A stretch of 57,664 bases of DNA, from assembly GCA_032718475.1 (NCBI GenBank), contig JAUCBJ010009022.1, forward strand, positions 1 to 57,664, written 5' to 3'. Numbering within the stretch: position 1 is the stretch's first letter; each line of letters starts with the position of its first letter. The DNA comes from Nemertoderma westbladi. Lineage: Eukaryota > Xenacoelomorpha > Nemertodermatida > Nemertodermatidae. Below, piece after piece: positions 11,920-20,958 of the stretch. The position numbers and the translations under genes were made by a program. The notes beneath the pieces are model-generated. The model did no database searches, was not told the origin of the DNA, and was given only the letters and a program-made list of their open reading frames with translations.

Positions 11920-12136
11920 CTGATGGACCTGTACTTGTTAATTTTGAAACGTGGATTTCTGATCCTGACGATGGTACCACCCCATACGGAACTCTGACAT
12001 GGACTATTATGAATATCAATCCCACGTACAAACTCGGGTTTGCTGATCCCAACAAGGGCGAACTATCAGCAACTGGGCCGCCACTTAATTTCGAAACAGT
12101 TCCCGCTGCCCAGCGCACATTGCCAATTCTAGTAAC
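11920..12136 (+). CDS. cadherin-repeat gene, exon 3
   Basis: The acceptor is TTGTATTACAG ending at 11919 and the donor is GTAAC|GTAAGT. It enters in phase 1, completing the codon left by exon 2, and ends in phase 2. It encodes the first two thirds of an EC repeat: VLVNFETWISDPDDGTTPYG carries the calcium-binding DxDxG-type motif, followed by LTWTIM, then GELSATGPPLNFETVPAAQR, which corresponds to the L-(D/N)-(Y/F)-E signature, and LPILVT. It pairs with exon 4 to make one whole EC repeat, and is homologous in position to exon 5. Confidence 0.85.
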
Positions 12137-12392
12137 GTAAGTATATATTTTTACTGTAGGCCTTATACTTATTATACTGTACTTGAGAATACATATTTAG
12201 TGGGCCCTTCCCAACCCCCGAGATTTTTCGTAGTCCACTATTTTTTGCAGCGTGATGGTTGGTTACTACTTGTACATATTGAATCTACCACTAAATTACA
12301 AAATTTGAGGCCTAGGCATACGAAATTTTAAGAAACTTTATGTTTTAACCCTTTGCGTACCAAAACTTAAAAAAAAATAATGTTTTAAATAT
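12137..12392. other. intron 3 start, no gene
   Basis: AT-rich intron sequence. A short phrase ending in AACCCTTTGCGTACC precedes the minisatellite and may belong to the element that seeded it. Nothing else is recognised. Confidence 0.4.
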
Positions 12393-14349
12393 TTGGCGGC
12401 ACCCTGCCGCCCTGCGTGTCAAGAGGATAATGTAAAGGCGGCACTCTGCCACCCAAGGGGTTAAGTTATAATTACATAAAGGCGGCACTCTGCCACCCTA
12501 GGGGTTAAGTTATAATTACATAAAGGCGGCACTCTGCCACCCTAGGGGTTAAGTTATAATTACATAAAGGCGGCACTCTGCCGCCCTAGGGGTTAAGTTA
12601 TAATTACATAAAGGCGGCACTCTGCCGCCCTAGGGGTTAAGTTATAATTACATAAAGGCGGCACTCTGCCGCCCTAGGGGTTAAGTTATAATTACATAAA
12701 GGCGGCACTCTGCCGCCCTAGGGGTTAAGTTATAATTACATAAAGGCGGCACTCTGCCACCCTAGGGGTTAAGTTATAATTACATAAAGGCGGCACTCTG
12801 CCACCCTAGGGGTTAAGTTATAATTACATAAAGGCGGCACTCTGCCACCCTAGGGGTTAAGTTATAATTAGATAAAGGCGGCACTCTGCCGCCCTGGGGG
12901 TTAGATTATAATTACATAAAGGCGGCACTCTGCCACCCTAGGGGTTAAGTTATAATTACATAAAGGCGGCACTCTGCCACCCTAGGGGTTAAGTTATAAT
13001 TACATGAAGGCGGCACTCTGCCGCCCTAGGGGTTAAGTTATAATTACATAAAGGCGGCACTCTGCCGCCCTGGGGGTTAAGTTATAATTACATAAAGGCG
13101 GCACTCTGCCGCCCTAGGGGTTAAGTTATGATTACATAAAGGCGGCACTCTGCCGCCCTAGGGGTTAAGTTATAATTACATAAAGGCGGCACTCTGCCGC
13201 CCTAGGGGTTAAGTTATGATTACATAAAGGCGGCACTCTGCCGCCCTGGGGGTTAAGTTATAATTACATAAAGGCGGCACTCTGCCGCCCTAGGGGTTAA
13301 GTTATGATTACATAAAGGCGGCACTCTGCCACCCTAGGGGTTAAGTTATAATTACATAAAGGCGGCACTCTGCCACCCTAGGGGTTAAAGTTATAATTAC
13401 ATAAAGGCGGCACTCTGCCGCCCTGGGGGTTAAGTTATAATTACATAAAGGCGGCACTCTGCCGCCCTAGGGGTTAAGTTATAATTACATAAAGGCGGCA
13501 CTCTGCCGCCCTAGGGGTTAAGTTATAATTACATAAAGGCGGCACTCTGCCGCCCTAAGGGTTAAGTTATAATTACATAAAGGAGGCACTCTGCCACCCT
13601 AGGGGTTAAGTTATAATTACATAAAGGCGGCACTCTGCCGCCCTAGGGGTAAGTTATAATTACATAAAGGCGGCACTCTGCCGCCCTGGGGGTTAAGTTA
13701 TAATTACATAAAGGCGGCACTCTGCCGCCCTAGGGGTTAAGTTATAATTACATAAAGGCGGCACTCTGCCGCCCTAGGGGTTAAGTTATAATTACATAAA
13801 GGCGGCACTCTGCCACCCTAGGGGTTAAGTTATAATTACATAAAGGCGGCACTCTGCCGCCCTAGGGGTTAAGTTATAATTACATAAAGGCGGCACTCTG
13901 CCGCCCTAGGGGTTAAGTTATAATTACATAAAGGCGGCACTCTGTCGCCCTAGGGGTTAAGTTATAATTACATAAAGGCGGCACTCTGCCGCCCTAGGGG
14001 TTAAGTTATAATTACATAAAGGCGGCACTCTGTCGCCCTAGGGGTTAAGTTATAATTACATAAAGGCGGCACTCTGCCGCCCTAGGGGTTAAAGTTATAA
14101 TTACATAAAGGCGGCACTCTGCCGCCCTGGGGGTTAAGTTATAATTACATAAAGGCGGCACTCTGCCACCCTAGGGGTTAAGTTATAATTACATAAAGGC
14201 GGCACTCTGCCGCCCTGGGGGTTAAGTTATAATTACATAAAGGCGGCACTCTGCCGCCCTAGGGGTTAAGTTATAATTACATAAAGGCGGCACTCTGCCG
14301 CCCTAGGGGTTAAGTTATAATTACATAAAGGCGGCACTCTGCCACCCTG
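12393..14349. repeat. 44-bp hairpin minisatellite, about 44 units
   Basis: Each unit has a GGCGGCACTCTGCCGCC stem-loop (7-bp perfect stem, CTC loop), then CTAGGGGTTAAGTTATAATT and ACATAAA. Many units read TGCCACC or TGTCGCC in the right arm, breaking one stem pair. Unlike the 41- and 39-bp arrays this one carries single-base indels (for example near 13388, 13650 and 14091), which suggests it is older. It lies in cadherin intron 3. Confidence 0.96.
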
Positions 14350-14459
14350 CTCTAGAAAAGTTAACTTAATATTGCTTGAAGGAATCCCTATTGGTTTGAG
14401 GGTATGTTAAATTACATAATTTAGGTAATTTAATTTCAATTTTTTCAATTTTGCAATAA

Positions 14460-14958
14460 TTTTGCTTCCAAATTCCAAATTTCCATTCGATATGGCCGAC
14501 CACTTACGAGAGTGCCCAGCCGCTGCGATGGGTGCGGGGCCCCCTTCGACCTCAACCATGGGTTGAGTTGTAAATCAGGAGGCCTTGTAAACCAGCGGCA
14601 CAACGAGCTCCGGGATACAGTCGGTGATATAGCTGCCCTCGCATTCGGACTGCGGAATGTTATAAGGGAACCGGTTGTCCAAGAGCAACACACGGACACC
14701 TCTGGAGAGACCAACAGACTCCGATGCGACCTGGCAATCCGGGGCGCGTTCAACCCGCAGACTCAGGCGTTGATTGACGCCCCAATGACTGTCCTAGAAG
14801 GAGCTGAAGACACTAAGAGGCAACTCTATTCAGCAGCAGTGGAGATGCGACGTGGTGACTTTGCCCCATTCGTGGCATCTTGTGACGGGCTTATTGCACC
14901 TCACTGCATCCAGTTGCTTCGTGATATTGATATTGATATTGGTTTATTGAGATCATAA
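14460..14958 (+). pseudogene. retroelement polyprotein C-terminal fragment with zinc finger
   Basis: The frame is open from upstream of the first ATG (14512) to TAA 14956-14958. It begins with RYGRPLTRVPSRCDGCGAPF and continues HGLSCKSGGLVNQRHNELRD. This C-x2-C-G ... H-x4-C arrangement followed by a basic RHNELRD segment is familiar from the C-terminal ends of reverse-transcriptase polyproteins in many invertebrate genomes, where a nuclease-like domain follows. Residues further on (LRCDLAIRG, then PFVASCDGLIAP) fit that pattern. No RT is present upstream because the 44-bp array takes over, so this is a 5'-truncated copy. The exact clade is not certain. Confidence 0.55.
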
Positions 14959-15520
14959 GTAATACTGTAATACAACAACCAAATGGATTATACCGGTAAA
15001 TGTACTATTGGTAAGATAAATAAAATACTGTAGTTACAGTATGTTGTGGTATAAAACGGCAAATATGTCTCGTAGGATAGCCCCATGAGGCATAGCCTCA
15101 TTTCCCTGGGGGTCCTCTAAAAATTATGGGGAAAAAATAATAGATCTACTGCAAGTACGATAGCAGATTGCAACAGGTCTAGGGTTGATTTCATACACCA
15201 TCAACTAAAAATAATCATTAAAAATAAATATTTGGAATTTCATGCAATGTCACAATTAATTGTAGCCAATGATTGCCAAGTAAAAGGTTGGCAAGATTAA
15301 GTGGGTTAATTAAGTGGCAATTCTGATGGTGACGGATATTCACAATGTGCTAGTCAAAAAGTGCTAGTAAAATTAAATAAATTTAAGTTTAAGTACAACA
15401 CCATTTTTTTCCAGTGCAGAGTAGTTTTAAAATATTAAAAATAATGAATTTCCATGTATATTTCCGGGCAGATGTCAGTATGAACACTGGTAGGTATTAA
15501 GTAGTAGTTAGAGTGTATGT
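14959..15520. other. no gene; probable 3' UTR of the preceding fragment, then intron
   Basis: A hairpin ATGAGGCATAGCCTCAT lies at about 15085-15101 followed by CCCTGGGGGTCCTC, likely the 3' UTR of the 14460-14958 element. The rest is AT-rich intron. The 9-bp phrase AGTGTATGT at 15512-15520 is the left target-site duplication of the next element. Confidence 0.45.
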
Positions 15521-16836
15521 TATCTATTAAATCGCATCAGGGATCCCATTGAGAGACTGCTCCGTGGAAATCAGAATGGGTTCCGTAAAGGTCGTGGGAC
15601 CATGGAGCCCATTTTGGCACTTAGAAGGATAATTGAAGAATTATCAAAAAAGAAAGACAGGCATCTAGCTGTTATCTTTGTTTGACTTCTTCAAGGCCTT
15701 TGATTCAGTCTCTCGCTCACGTATGTTCAGCATACTTTCATTATATGGGATTCCTGATGAAATTATTGCAGCAATCAGATCAGTATACGATGGTTCGACA
15801 ACATTTGTGTCTACTGTTGACGGTGACACAGAACCATTTGAAGTGTTATGGGGCGTCCTCCAAGGAGACACACTTGCACCATTCTTGTTCATTATTGTGG
15901 TTGACTATGTTCTACGCATGTCCTTAGATCATCATAATGATGATGGGGTGATGATAACTCCACCTACTGGCTCCAGAAGTCGAGGAAATCCTGCCAAGTA
16001 CCTAACTGATCTAGACTTTGCTGATGACTTAGGAGTACTCTCAGAATCATTAGAGGGAGCCCAACGGCTCCTCAGCTCATTAGAACATGCTGCTTCTAGT
16101 GTTGGTCTTTTTATTAACTCCAGAAAGACCAAAATTTTGACAGTTAACTTTGAAAGTCCTCAGCAAGTCTCTGATCGGATGAGCATAAGCTCAAAGGATG
16201 GTATGCTTGAGCATGTGGACGACTTCTGTTACCTGGGATCATGGATCCGGAAGTCAGGTGAGGACCTTCGAATACGTAAGGGAAAGGCATGGGCAGCCTT
16301 GAATAGGCTTTCCAGGATTTGGAAGTCACCGAGAAATAATCGGAAACTTAAGGTCCGATTATTTAGAGCAGCAGTAGTTCCAGTACTCCTCTACGGGAGT
16401 CCATGCTGGGCTCTAACTGCTGAGGACACCAAATCTCTGGATGGCACATTCACAAGAATGCTACGTCGGGTTCATTGTGTCAAGTACAATGCACACATCT
16501 CCAACCAGACACTATATAACATTGGAGGTGTCTCATTGGTTCCCCCAAGCTTGACACTAGAAAAAAATCGCCTCCGCTTTGCAGGACATTGCTTTCGCCG
16601 TGAGGACCAGCCAGTGCATAATCTTGTACTTTGGCAGCCTCATGGAGTGAATAAGCATGGTGGACAGCCCATGACTTTCTTGAGACGCATCTTAAAGGAC
16701 ACTGGCCTTGAAGATGCGGATGATCTAGCAAATGTCATGGGTGATAGGGAGTTGTGGCGGTGCAATTTTGTTGACAAGCCGGCACAGCATTCTTAAAAAT
16801 GCAGCTGCAATGCAGCATGCCGATCCTAGTAGTAGT
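15521..16836 (+). mobile_element. non-LTR retrotransposon, family A copy 2 (5'-truncated)
   Basis: The insertion is bounded by AGTGTATGT at 15512-15520 and 16837-16845; part of the right copy may come from the TAG tail. It contains the RT domain from a LLRGNQNGFRKGRGT block onward, an ORF ending at 16796, a short 3' UTR with the GCAGCTGCAATGCAGCATGC hairpin and a (TAG)n-type tail. Copies 2 and 3 are nearly identical, so amplification is recent. Copies occur at 9005, 15521 and 55998, with a fourth tail in reverse orientation at the right edge. Confidence 0.85.
15678..16796 (+). CDS. non-LTR reverse transcriptase, C-terminal 372 residues (frameshifted from its N-terminus)
   Basis: The protein starts with FDFFKAFDSVSR (RT motif A with catalytic Asp), then GVLQGDTLAPFLF (motif B region), LTDLDFADDLGVLSES (motif C as FADD instead of YADD) and a long C-terminal part with FRRGLRFAGHCFRREDQP-like sequence (here NRLRFAGHCFRREDQP). 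Upstream RT blocks at about 15545-15680 read in another frame: an extra T near 15682, compared with copy 3, breaks motif A from the N-terminal part. RT activity is therefore doubtful. The clade is not assigned; the GVLQGDTLAP form is common in invertebrate non-LTR elements. Confidence 0.8.
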   Translation: MFDFFKAFDSVSRSRMFSILSLYGIPDEIIAAIRSVYDGSTTFVSTVDGDTEPFEVLWGVLQGDTLAPFLFIIVVDYVLRMSLDHHNDDGVMITPPTGSRSRGNPAKYLTDLDFADDLGVLSESLEGAQRLLSSLEHAASSVGLFINSRKTKILTVNFESPQQVSDRMSISSKDGMLEHVDDFCYLGSWIRKSGEDLRIRKGKAWAALNRLSRIWKSPRNNRKLKVRLFRAAVVPVLLYGSPCWALTAEDTKSLDGTFTRMLRRVHCVKYNAHISNQTLYNIGGVSLVPPSLTLEKNRLRFAGHCFRREDQPVHNLVLWQPHGVNKHGGQPMTFLRRILKDTGLEDADDLANVMGDRELWRCNFVDKPAQHS

Positions 16837-16985
16837 AGTGTATGTAGGCCTAATTTCCTATTTCTTGTAAAAAAGCAAACTGCACTAGCAGACTGACGAT
16901 CTCAGATAATCGTCTACTCTACCCCGCCAGCCGCCAACTCTTGCCCTTCAACGCTCTTCCTCGTAACAATACAGTATAAAGCGCA

Positions 16986-17699
16986 ATGTCTTGCAATCAA
17001 AGGAATAATAATTCGATGCCGGTGGGGGGCGCGGCGGTAGGACTTCAATCAATGCTAGAAAACCAAGAAGCACGGTTATCAACCTTCGAAACCACCCTCG
17101 CAGGATTATCATCTGGTCTTGGTCTCAAAATCAGCGATCAAATCGACAAACATCTTTCTGATCAATCCTCGACCTCTAAAAAAGAACCCGAGCCCTTGTC
17201 CAAAGCGATTTAACTCACTACAAAGGAGAAAAAATCCCTCATTGACTCAATTTAAAGTCTTGTCAATTTCGAAATTCAGCAAATGCGAGATCAATTAAAC
17301 CAGCTAATCCAGAACCAAAACGAAACTAGAAGTATATTGGAAACATTGCGTGCTGGGCAGGACGAAACGAGCAATACTCGCGCCGTAATTCGTTATTAAT
17401 CCATGGAATCTGTTTCGATCCGTCTACCGAAAAAAAACGAGGAAGACACCGTCGTTGTAGTCCTTAAATTTCTACGCGACCACCTAGACCTTTCCATCCC
17501 CGATACCGACATTGATCGATGCCACCGACTACCAGTAAAAAAAGAGAGAAACCATTCCAGCAATAATTGTTATATTCGTCCATTACCGCAGCCGAGCCGC
17601 AGTATTCCAACGAGCTCCCAAGATACGATCCTCTGGCCTCTTCCTAACCAAATCCCTAACCAAATCTCGATATGAGCTACTCTTCGATTTGATGCTTTA
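16986..17699 (+). pseudogene. L1-ORF1p-like protein of a non-LTR element, degraded
   Basis: Several frames together give the ORF1p order: a short N-terminal region (MSCNQRNNNSMPVGG), a coiled coil with a QLIQNQNETRSILETLRAG heptad stretch at about 17295-17355, then an RRM-like part with ESVSIRLPKKNEEDT, the DIDRCHRLP motif at about 17506-17530 and, in a shifted frame, IIVIFVHYRSRAAVFQ and LTKSLTKSRYELLF. This matches the Transposase_22/L1 ORF1 layout (coiled coil, RRM, C-terminal domain), an RNA-binding chaperone. In-frame stops at about 17211, 17252 and 17397 and a frameshift near 17555 make it a pseudogene. It may belong with the ORF2 remnant at 18784. Confidence 0.75.
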
Positions 17700-18783
17700 A
17701 GATAATTCAAGCTATCATTGTTAGTGTATTTGCCCATATCGCTTCAAGGCGGTAATGTAGACTTGTGCCGGACTTCACATTTTCTGCGATATCTCAAGAA
17801 CTATTCGCTCTACGTTTGTTTTGAAGGTGTCTACCCCCACTAAATCACTAAATCGGTCATTGTGGTTCTAATGAGCTTACTATTAATGCAGCAGGAGTAC
17901 TAAAAGTTGGCCATCGCAAAAATTGAGAATAATCGTCACTTGCGTCAATAAAGGGTAGGTTCTGCCCATGTGCCTGTGGCACTAGTTCCCTTGATCCAAA
18001 AATCAAAATTTTGGTTTCTAACTAAGTTTGGACCCATTTGATGACATTTGATGCATGAAGGAAGTTCGTTCTTGCATCATTGATCTTTCATCAATGTGTT
18101 ATATTGTTATAAATTTCATTGTGGTGCATCGCGAAGGCTTAAAATTTCAACCCCCTTGGGATCCGTCAAGATATCGATGAAATTTAGAGAAATTTTTTTT
18201 GCCTTAATTTTATACCATTTGGCAACTTTTGTGCACCAGTAGAACAATGAAATCGAAAAAAAAGTAAAAAACGCACCGCCCTATTGAACACCTCCCTCGG
18301 CCTCAATAATCACGGTTGATGTTTCCGACGTCGACTCCTGCGAGGATAATCCCATCACAGTCGAGGGATCCTTCCCTGGATTCACTCACTCGGAATCTAC
18401 CATCTAACGATTACCCACACAATGACAACAAGTTCACCTTCGCTGACTAAATTTTATGCTTTATAATTAAATAGAATAATAGAAAAATAAAACTAAATTC
18501 CTATATCTTATATTTGATCTCGTGGCTAGTTGCACCTGCTTAATCTAGTAACTATCATATGGCCGACTACATAAATCTTACTACTTATCCACTTCGACTT
18601 ACACCTACTCAGACTCAACTGCACTACTTATTTTTAATCGTTTCTGTGTTAGTTAGTTATTTAGAATATAATCAGTAGATAGATAAGTAAGGGTTTCTCC
18701 GTTGGATTGGGCGGGTCTACTTGGTCTAATATTATTGTAATGTTAGTTAGGTATTAGGCCGTAGTCTTAGGGTATCACTTTCA
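17700..18783. other. no gene; inter-ORF sequence of the decayed LINE, possibly with an insertion
   Basis: No ORF of note. At about 1.1 kb the ORF1-ORF2 gap is long for a LINE, so part of it may be an unrelated insertion. I see no terminal repeats that would define its ends. Confidence 0.35.
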
Positions 18784-19665
18784 ATGCCAACAATCCCCTG
18801 TCACACATGTAAAAAATCAATACGCATACAATCAACACTTAATATTAAATGTTCCCACTGTTACGAGGTATTCCATCTGAGCTGTATCTCTGGTGTTAAA
18901 AAATCAGACCATAATTATTTTAAGTCACTGAACAATTGGTTATGTTTCAACTGCTTAGAAATAACCCTACCTTTTTTATGGATTACTGACGACGTCGAAT
19001 TTAAACTCCCCCTCTCTGACTATCGCTTACCAGATAATATTGACTTAGAACTACTTGATTCGTCTTTTATTAATCTTTTTGGACCAAAGGATGACGGAAA
19101 TTTTACTGGCTCACCCCTACCTGTAGATCCTGACCATAATTTTTTAGATAACCCAAATAATCTAAAGAATATTTATTACACTGATATCACAAAATTAAAA
19201 TCACACTCAACAAATAACTTAAACATAATCCATTCCAATGTTCGCAGTTTAAATAAAAATATAGATTCCCTCCAAAACCTTTTGCATTGCTCCAGTATTA
19301 ATTTCCCAATTATTGCAGACTCCTTCAAAATGCCAGATTATCAATTTTATTATAATTACCGCCGAAAATTCGACAAAATTGGCGGCGGAAGTGGTTTATA
19401 TATCCATGATTCTATGGACTGCAGTGAGCGGGATGACCTAAGTAAATTCGTACCTATGAATCAATATTTGTTGAATGGCAGCGTAACAAAGATAAAAATA
19501 TTATCTTTGGCTGCGTTTACCGTCCTCCAGACTCAGATATTGATACATTCATTAACCACATCCACACGGTGGGGCTGAGTCAACTTTTTATAAAAGAAAA
19601 ATTCCCGGCCAAACTGATTTCATTTCTTGGGGCACTTCAACGCCCTGATTCCAAAAATAATATTT
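18784..19665 (+). pseudogene. LINE ORF2 N-terminus: PHD finger and APE-type endonuclease, truncated
   Basis: The ORF starts MPTIPCHTCKKSIRIQ and shows a Cys4-His-Cys3 PHD finger in the first 60 residues (C6/C9, CSHC, FHLSC, NWLCFNC). The apurinic-endonuclease-like start LNIIHSNVRSLNKNIDSL follows at about residue 143. Part of the endonuclease seems missing after FPIIADSF. A frameshift near 19460 moves the remainder (FGCVYRPPDSDIDTFI) to another frame. The RT domain is absent: the element stops near the poly-G tract. PHD plus APE endonuclease before an RT is a known arrangement in CR1/L2-type LINEs. Confidence 0.75.
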
Positions 19666-19696
19666 TCAAAATCTTTTGCTGGTGTCTTTTTCTTAA

Positions 19697-19717
19697 GGGG
19701 GGGGGGGGGGGGGGGGG
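19697..19717. repeat. poly-G tract, 21 G
   Basis: An uninterrupted run of 21 G sits at the broken end of the LINE ORF2 remnant. Such runs can form quadruplexes and often vary in length or are misassembled. Confidence 0.9.
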
Positions 19718-19891
19718 TCGCCGAGAAGGGTAAAATTTGGACTTTTTTGTTTTTAATTTTATCTAATACAGAATTTTACGGTGATTTTAATGGTGAAATC
19801 TGCATCACTATACCGGTACGACTTTTAGTTTTTGAGATACAGCTATTTAAATATTCCAATAATGTAATAAAATTATTAGTTAATATAATAA

Positions 19892-20652
19892 ATATATTTA
19901 AATAACTAAATATATCTATAATTCTTAACTATTTTCTAATTGTCACTGAAGAAATGGACTCAGCGTAATTTTTAGACCTTAGAACATGTCTTAATTATCG
20001 ACTACAACCAATTGGTTATTGATTATTGACATAATAAATATTAACCAATTGGAGATGATTTAGTGCGAAATTCAAACTCAAATGTTTACCAACCTGCATT
20101 TTTCTCAAATGTGCTTATTTTTTACTAAAAATCTCTCCTCCGCCATTTCTTAACAGATTTTGATTCTGTTTGTTGGACATTGTAGGTAAAGATTGTGTCT
20201 ACAGAATAATGGGGCAGATTTTCAAAATTTTGCTGCAATCAAAAGTTATGACGTCACAAATGTCATTTTTTCATAAAATTTTGTTTTTTTTTTCGAAAAA
20301 ATGAGATTGATGACGTCATAACTTCTGACTGAGGCTAAATTTTGAAAATCCGGCCCATTATTCTCTAGACACAATCCTCAGCTACAACCTCCCACAAAAA
20401 AAATTGAAATCCGTTAAGAAAGTTTTTTGTAAAAAATAAGCACATTTGAGAAAAATGCAGGTAAACATGTGAGTTTGAATTTTGCACTAAATCATCTCCT
20501 ATTGGTTAATATTTATTATGTCAATAATCAATCACTAATTGGTTATAATCGATAATTAAGACATGTTCTAAGGTCTAAAAATTACGCTGAGTCCATTAGT
20601 GATAATTAGAAAAAAGTTAAGAATTATAGATATATTTAGTTATTTAAATATA
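19892..20652. mobile_element. 760-bp foldback element / long inverted repeat
   Basis: The left arm (from 19892) and right arm (to 20652) are inverted copies almost end to end. ATATATTTAAATAACTAAAT at the left matches the reverse complement of the right end. Inner landmarks such as GACTCAGCGTAATTTTTAGA, GGAGATGATTTAGTGC and AGTTATGACGTCA recur inverted, and the arms meet at about 20260-20290 in a T/A-rich tip. Several small indels separate the arms. No ORF is present. It is best called a non-autonomous foldback or palindromic MITE in cadherin intron 3; transcribed, it would make a long hairpin RNA. Confidence 0.88.
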
Positions 20653-20809
20653 TGCTCATGCATTCAGCGGTCCTATTGATAAAAATATAATTCAACATAA
20701 AGTCTGGCAAATAAACATAAACATTGTGAACATAATAAACATTCTTACAGTTTGTTGGAAAACTCTTATTATTATTTCTCAAATAAATTACATTTTATAA
20801 TATTTTCAG

Positions 20810-20958
20810 TCTCTATGACAACAACAAGTCGGGTTTGCAAGGAACCACAACTGGGTGGCATGGACTGTCAACGTTCATCACAGTTATTTTAAAGGATTCT
20901 AATGACCCGCCTGTCTGGGATCCAACCACTCTAGCAACACACAACGTCCCAGAACCAG
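20810..20958 (+). CDS. cadherin-repeat gene, exon 4
   Basis: The acceptor is AATATTTTCAG ending at 20809 and the donor is GAACCAG|GTAAGTGGG at 20959. It takes the split codon from exon 3 (phase 2) and ends in phase 1. It encodes the last strands of an EC repeat, STFITVILKDSNDPPVW, with the canonical calcium-binding DxNDxxP linker, and then the first strand of the next EC repeat ending VPEPG, equivalent to the VxExxxxG part of the A-B loop. Its last bases and donor are the founding unit of the 39-bp array that fills the following intron, and the array stays open in this reading frame to a TAA at 22629-22631. Confidence 0.87.

Noticed and set aside
3054-14349. CRISPR-like appearance of regular direct repeats.
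   Set aside because: The arrays are contiguous tandem units with no unique spacers, and the context is an intron-containing animal gene.
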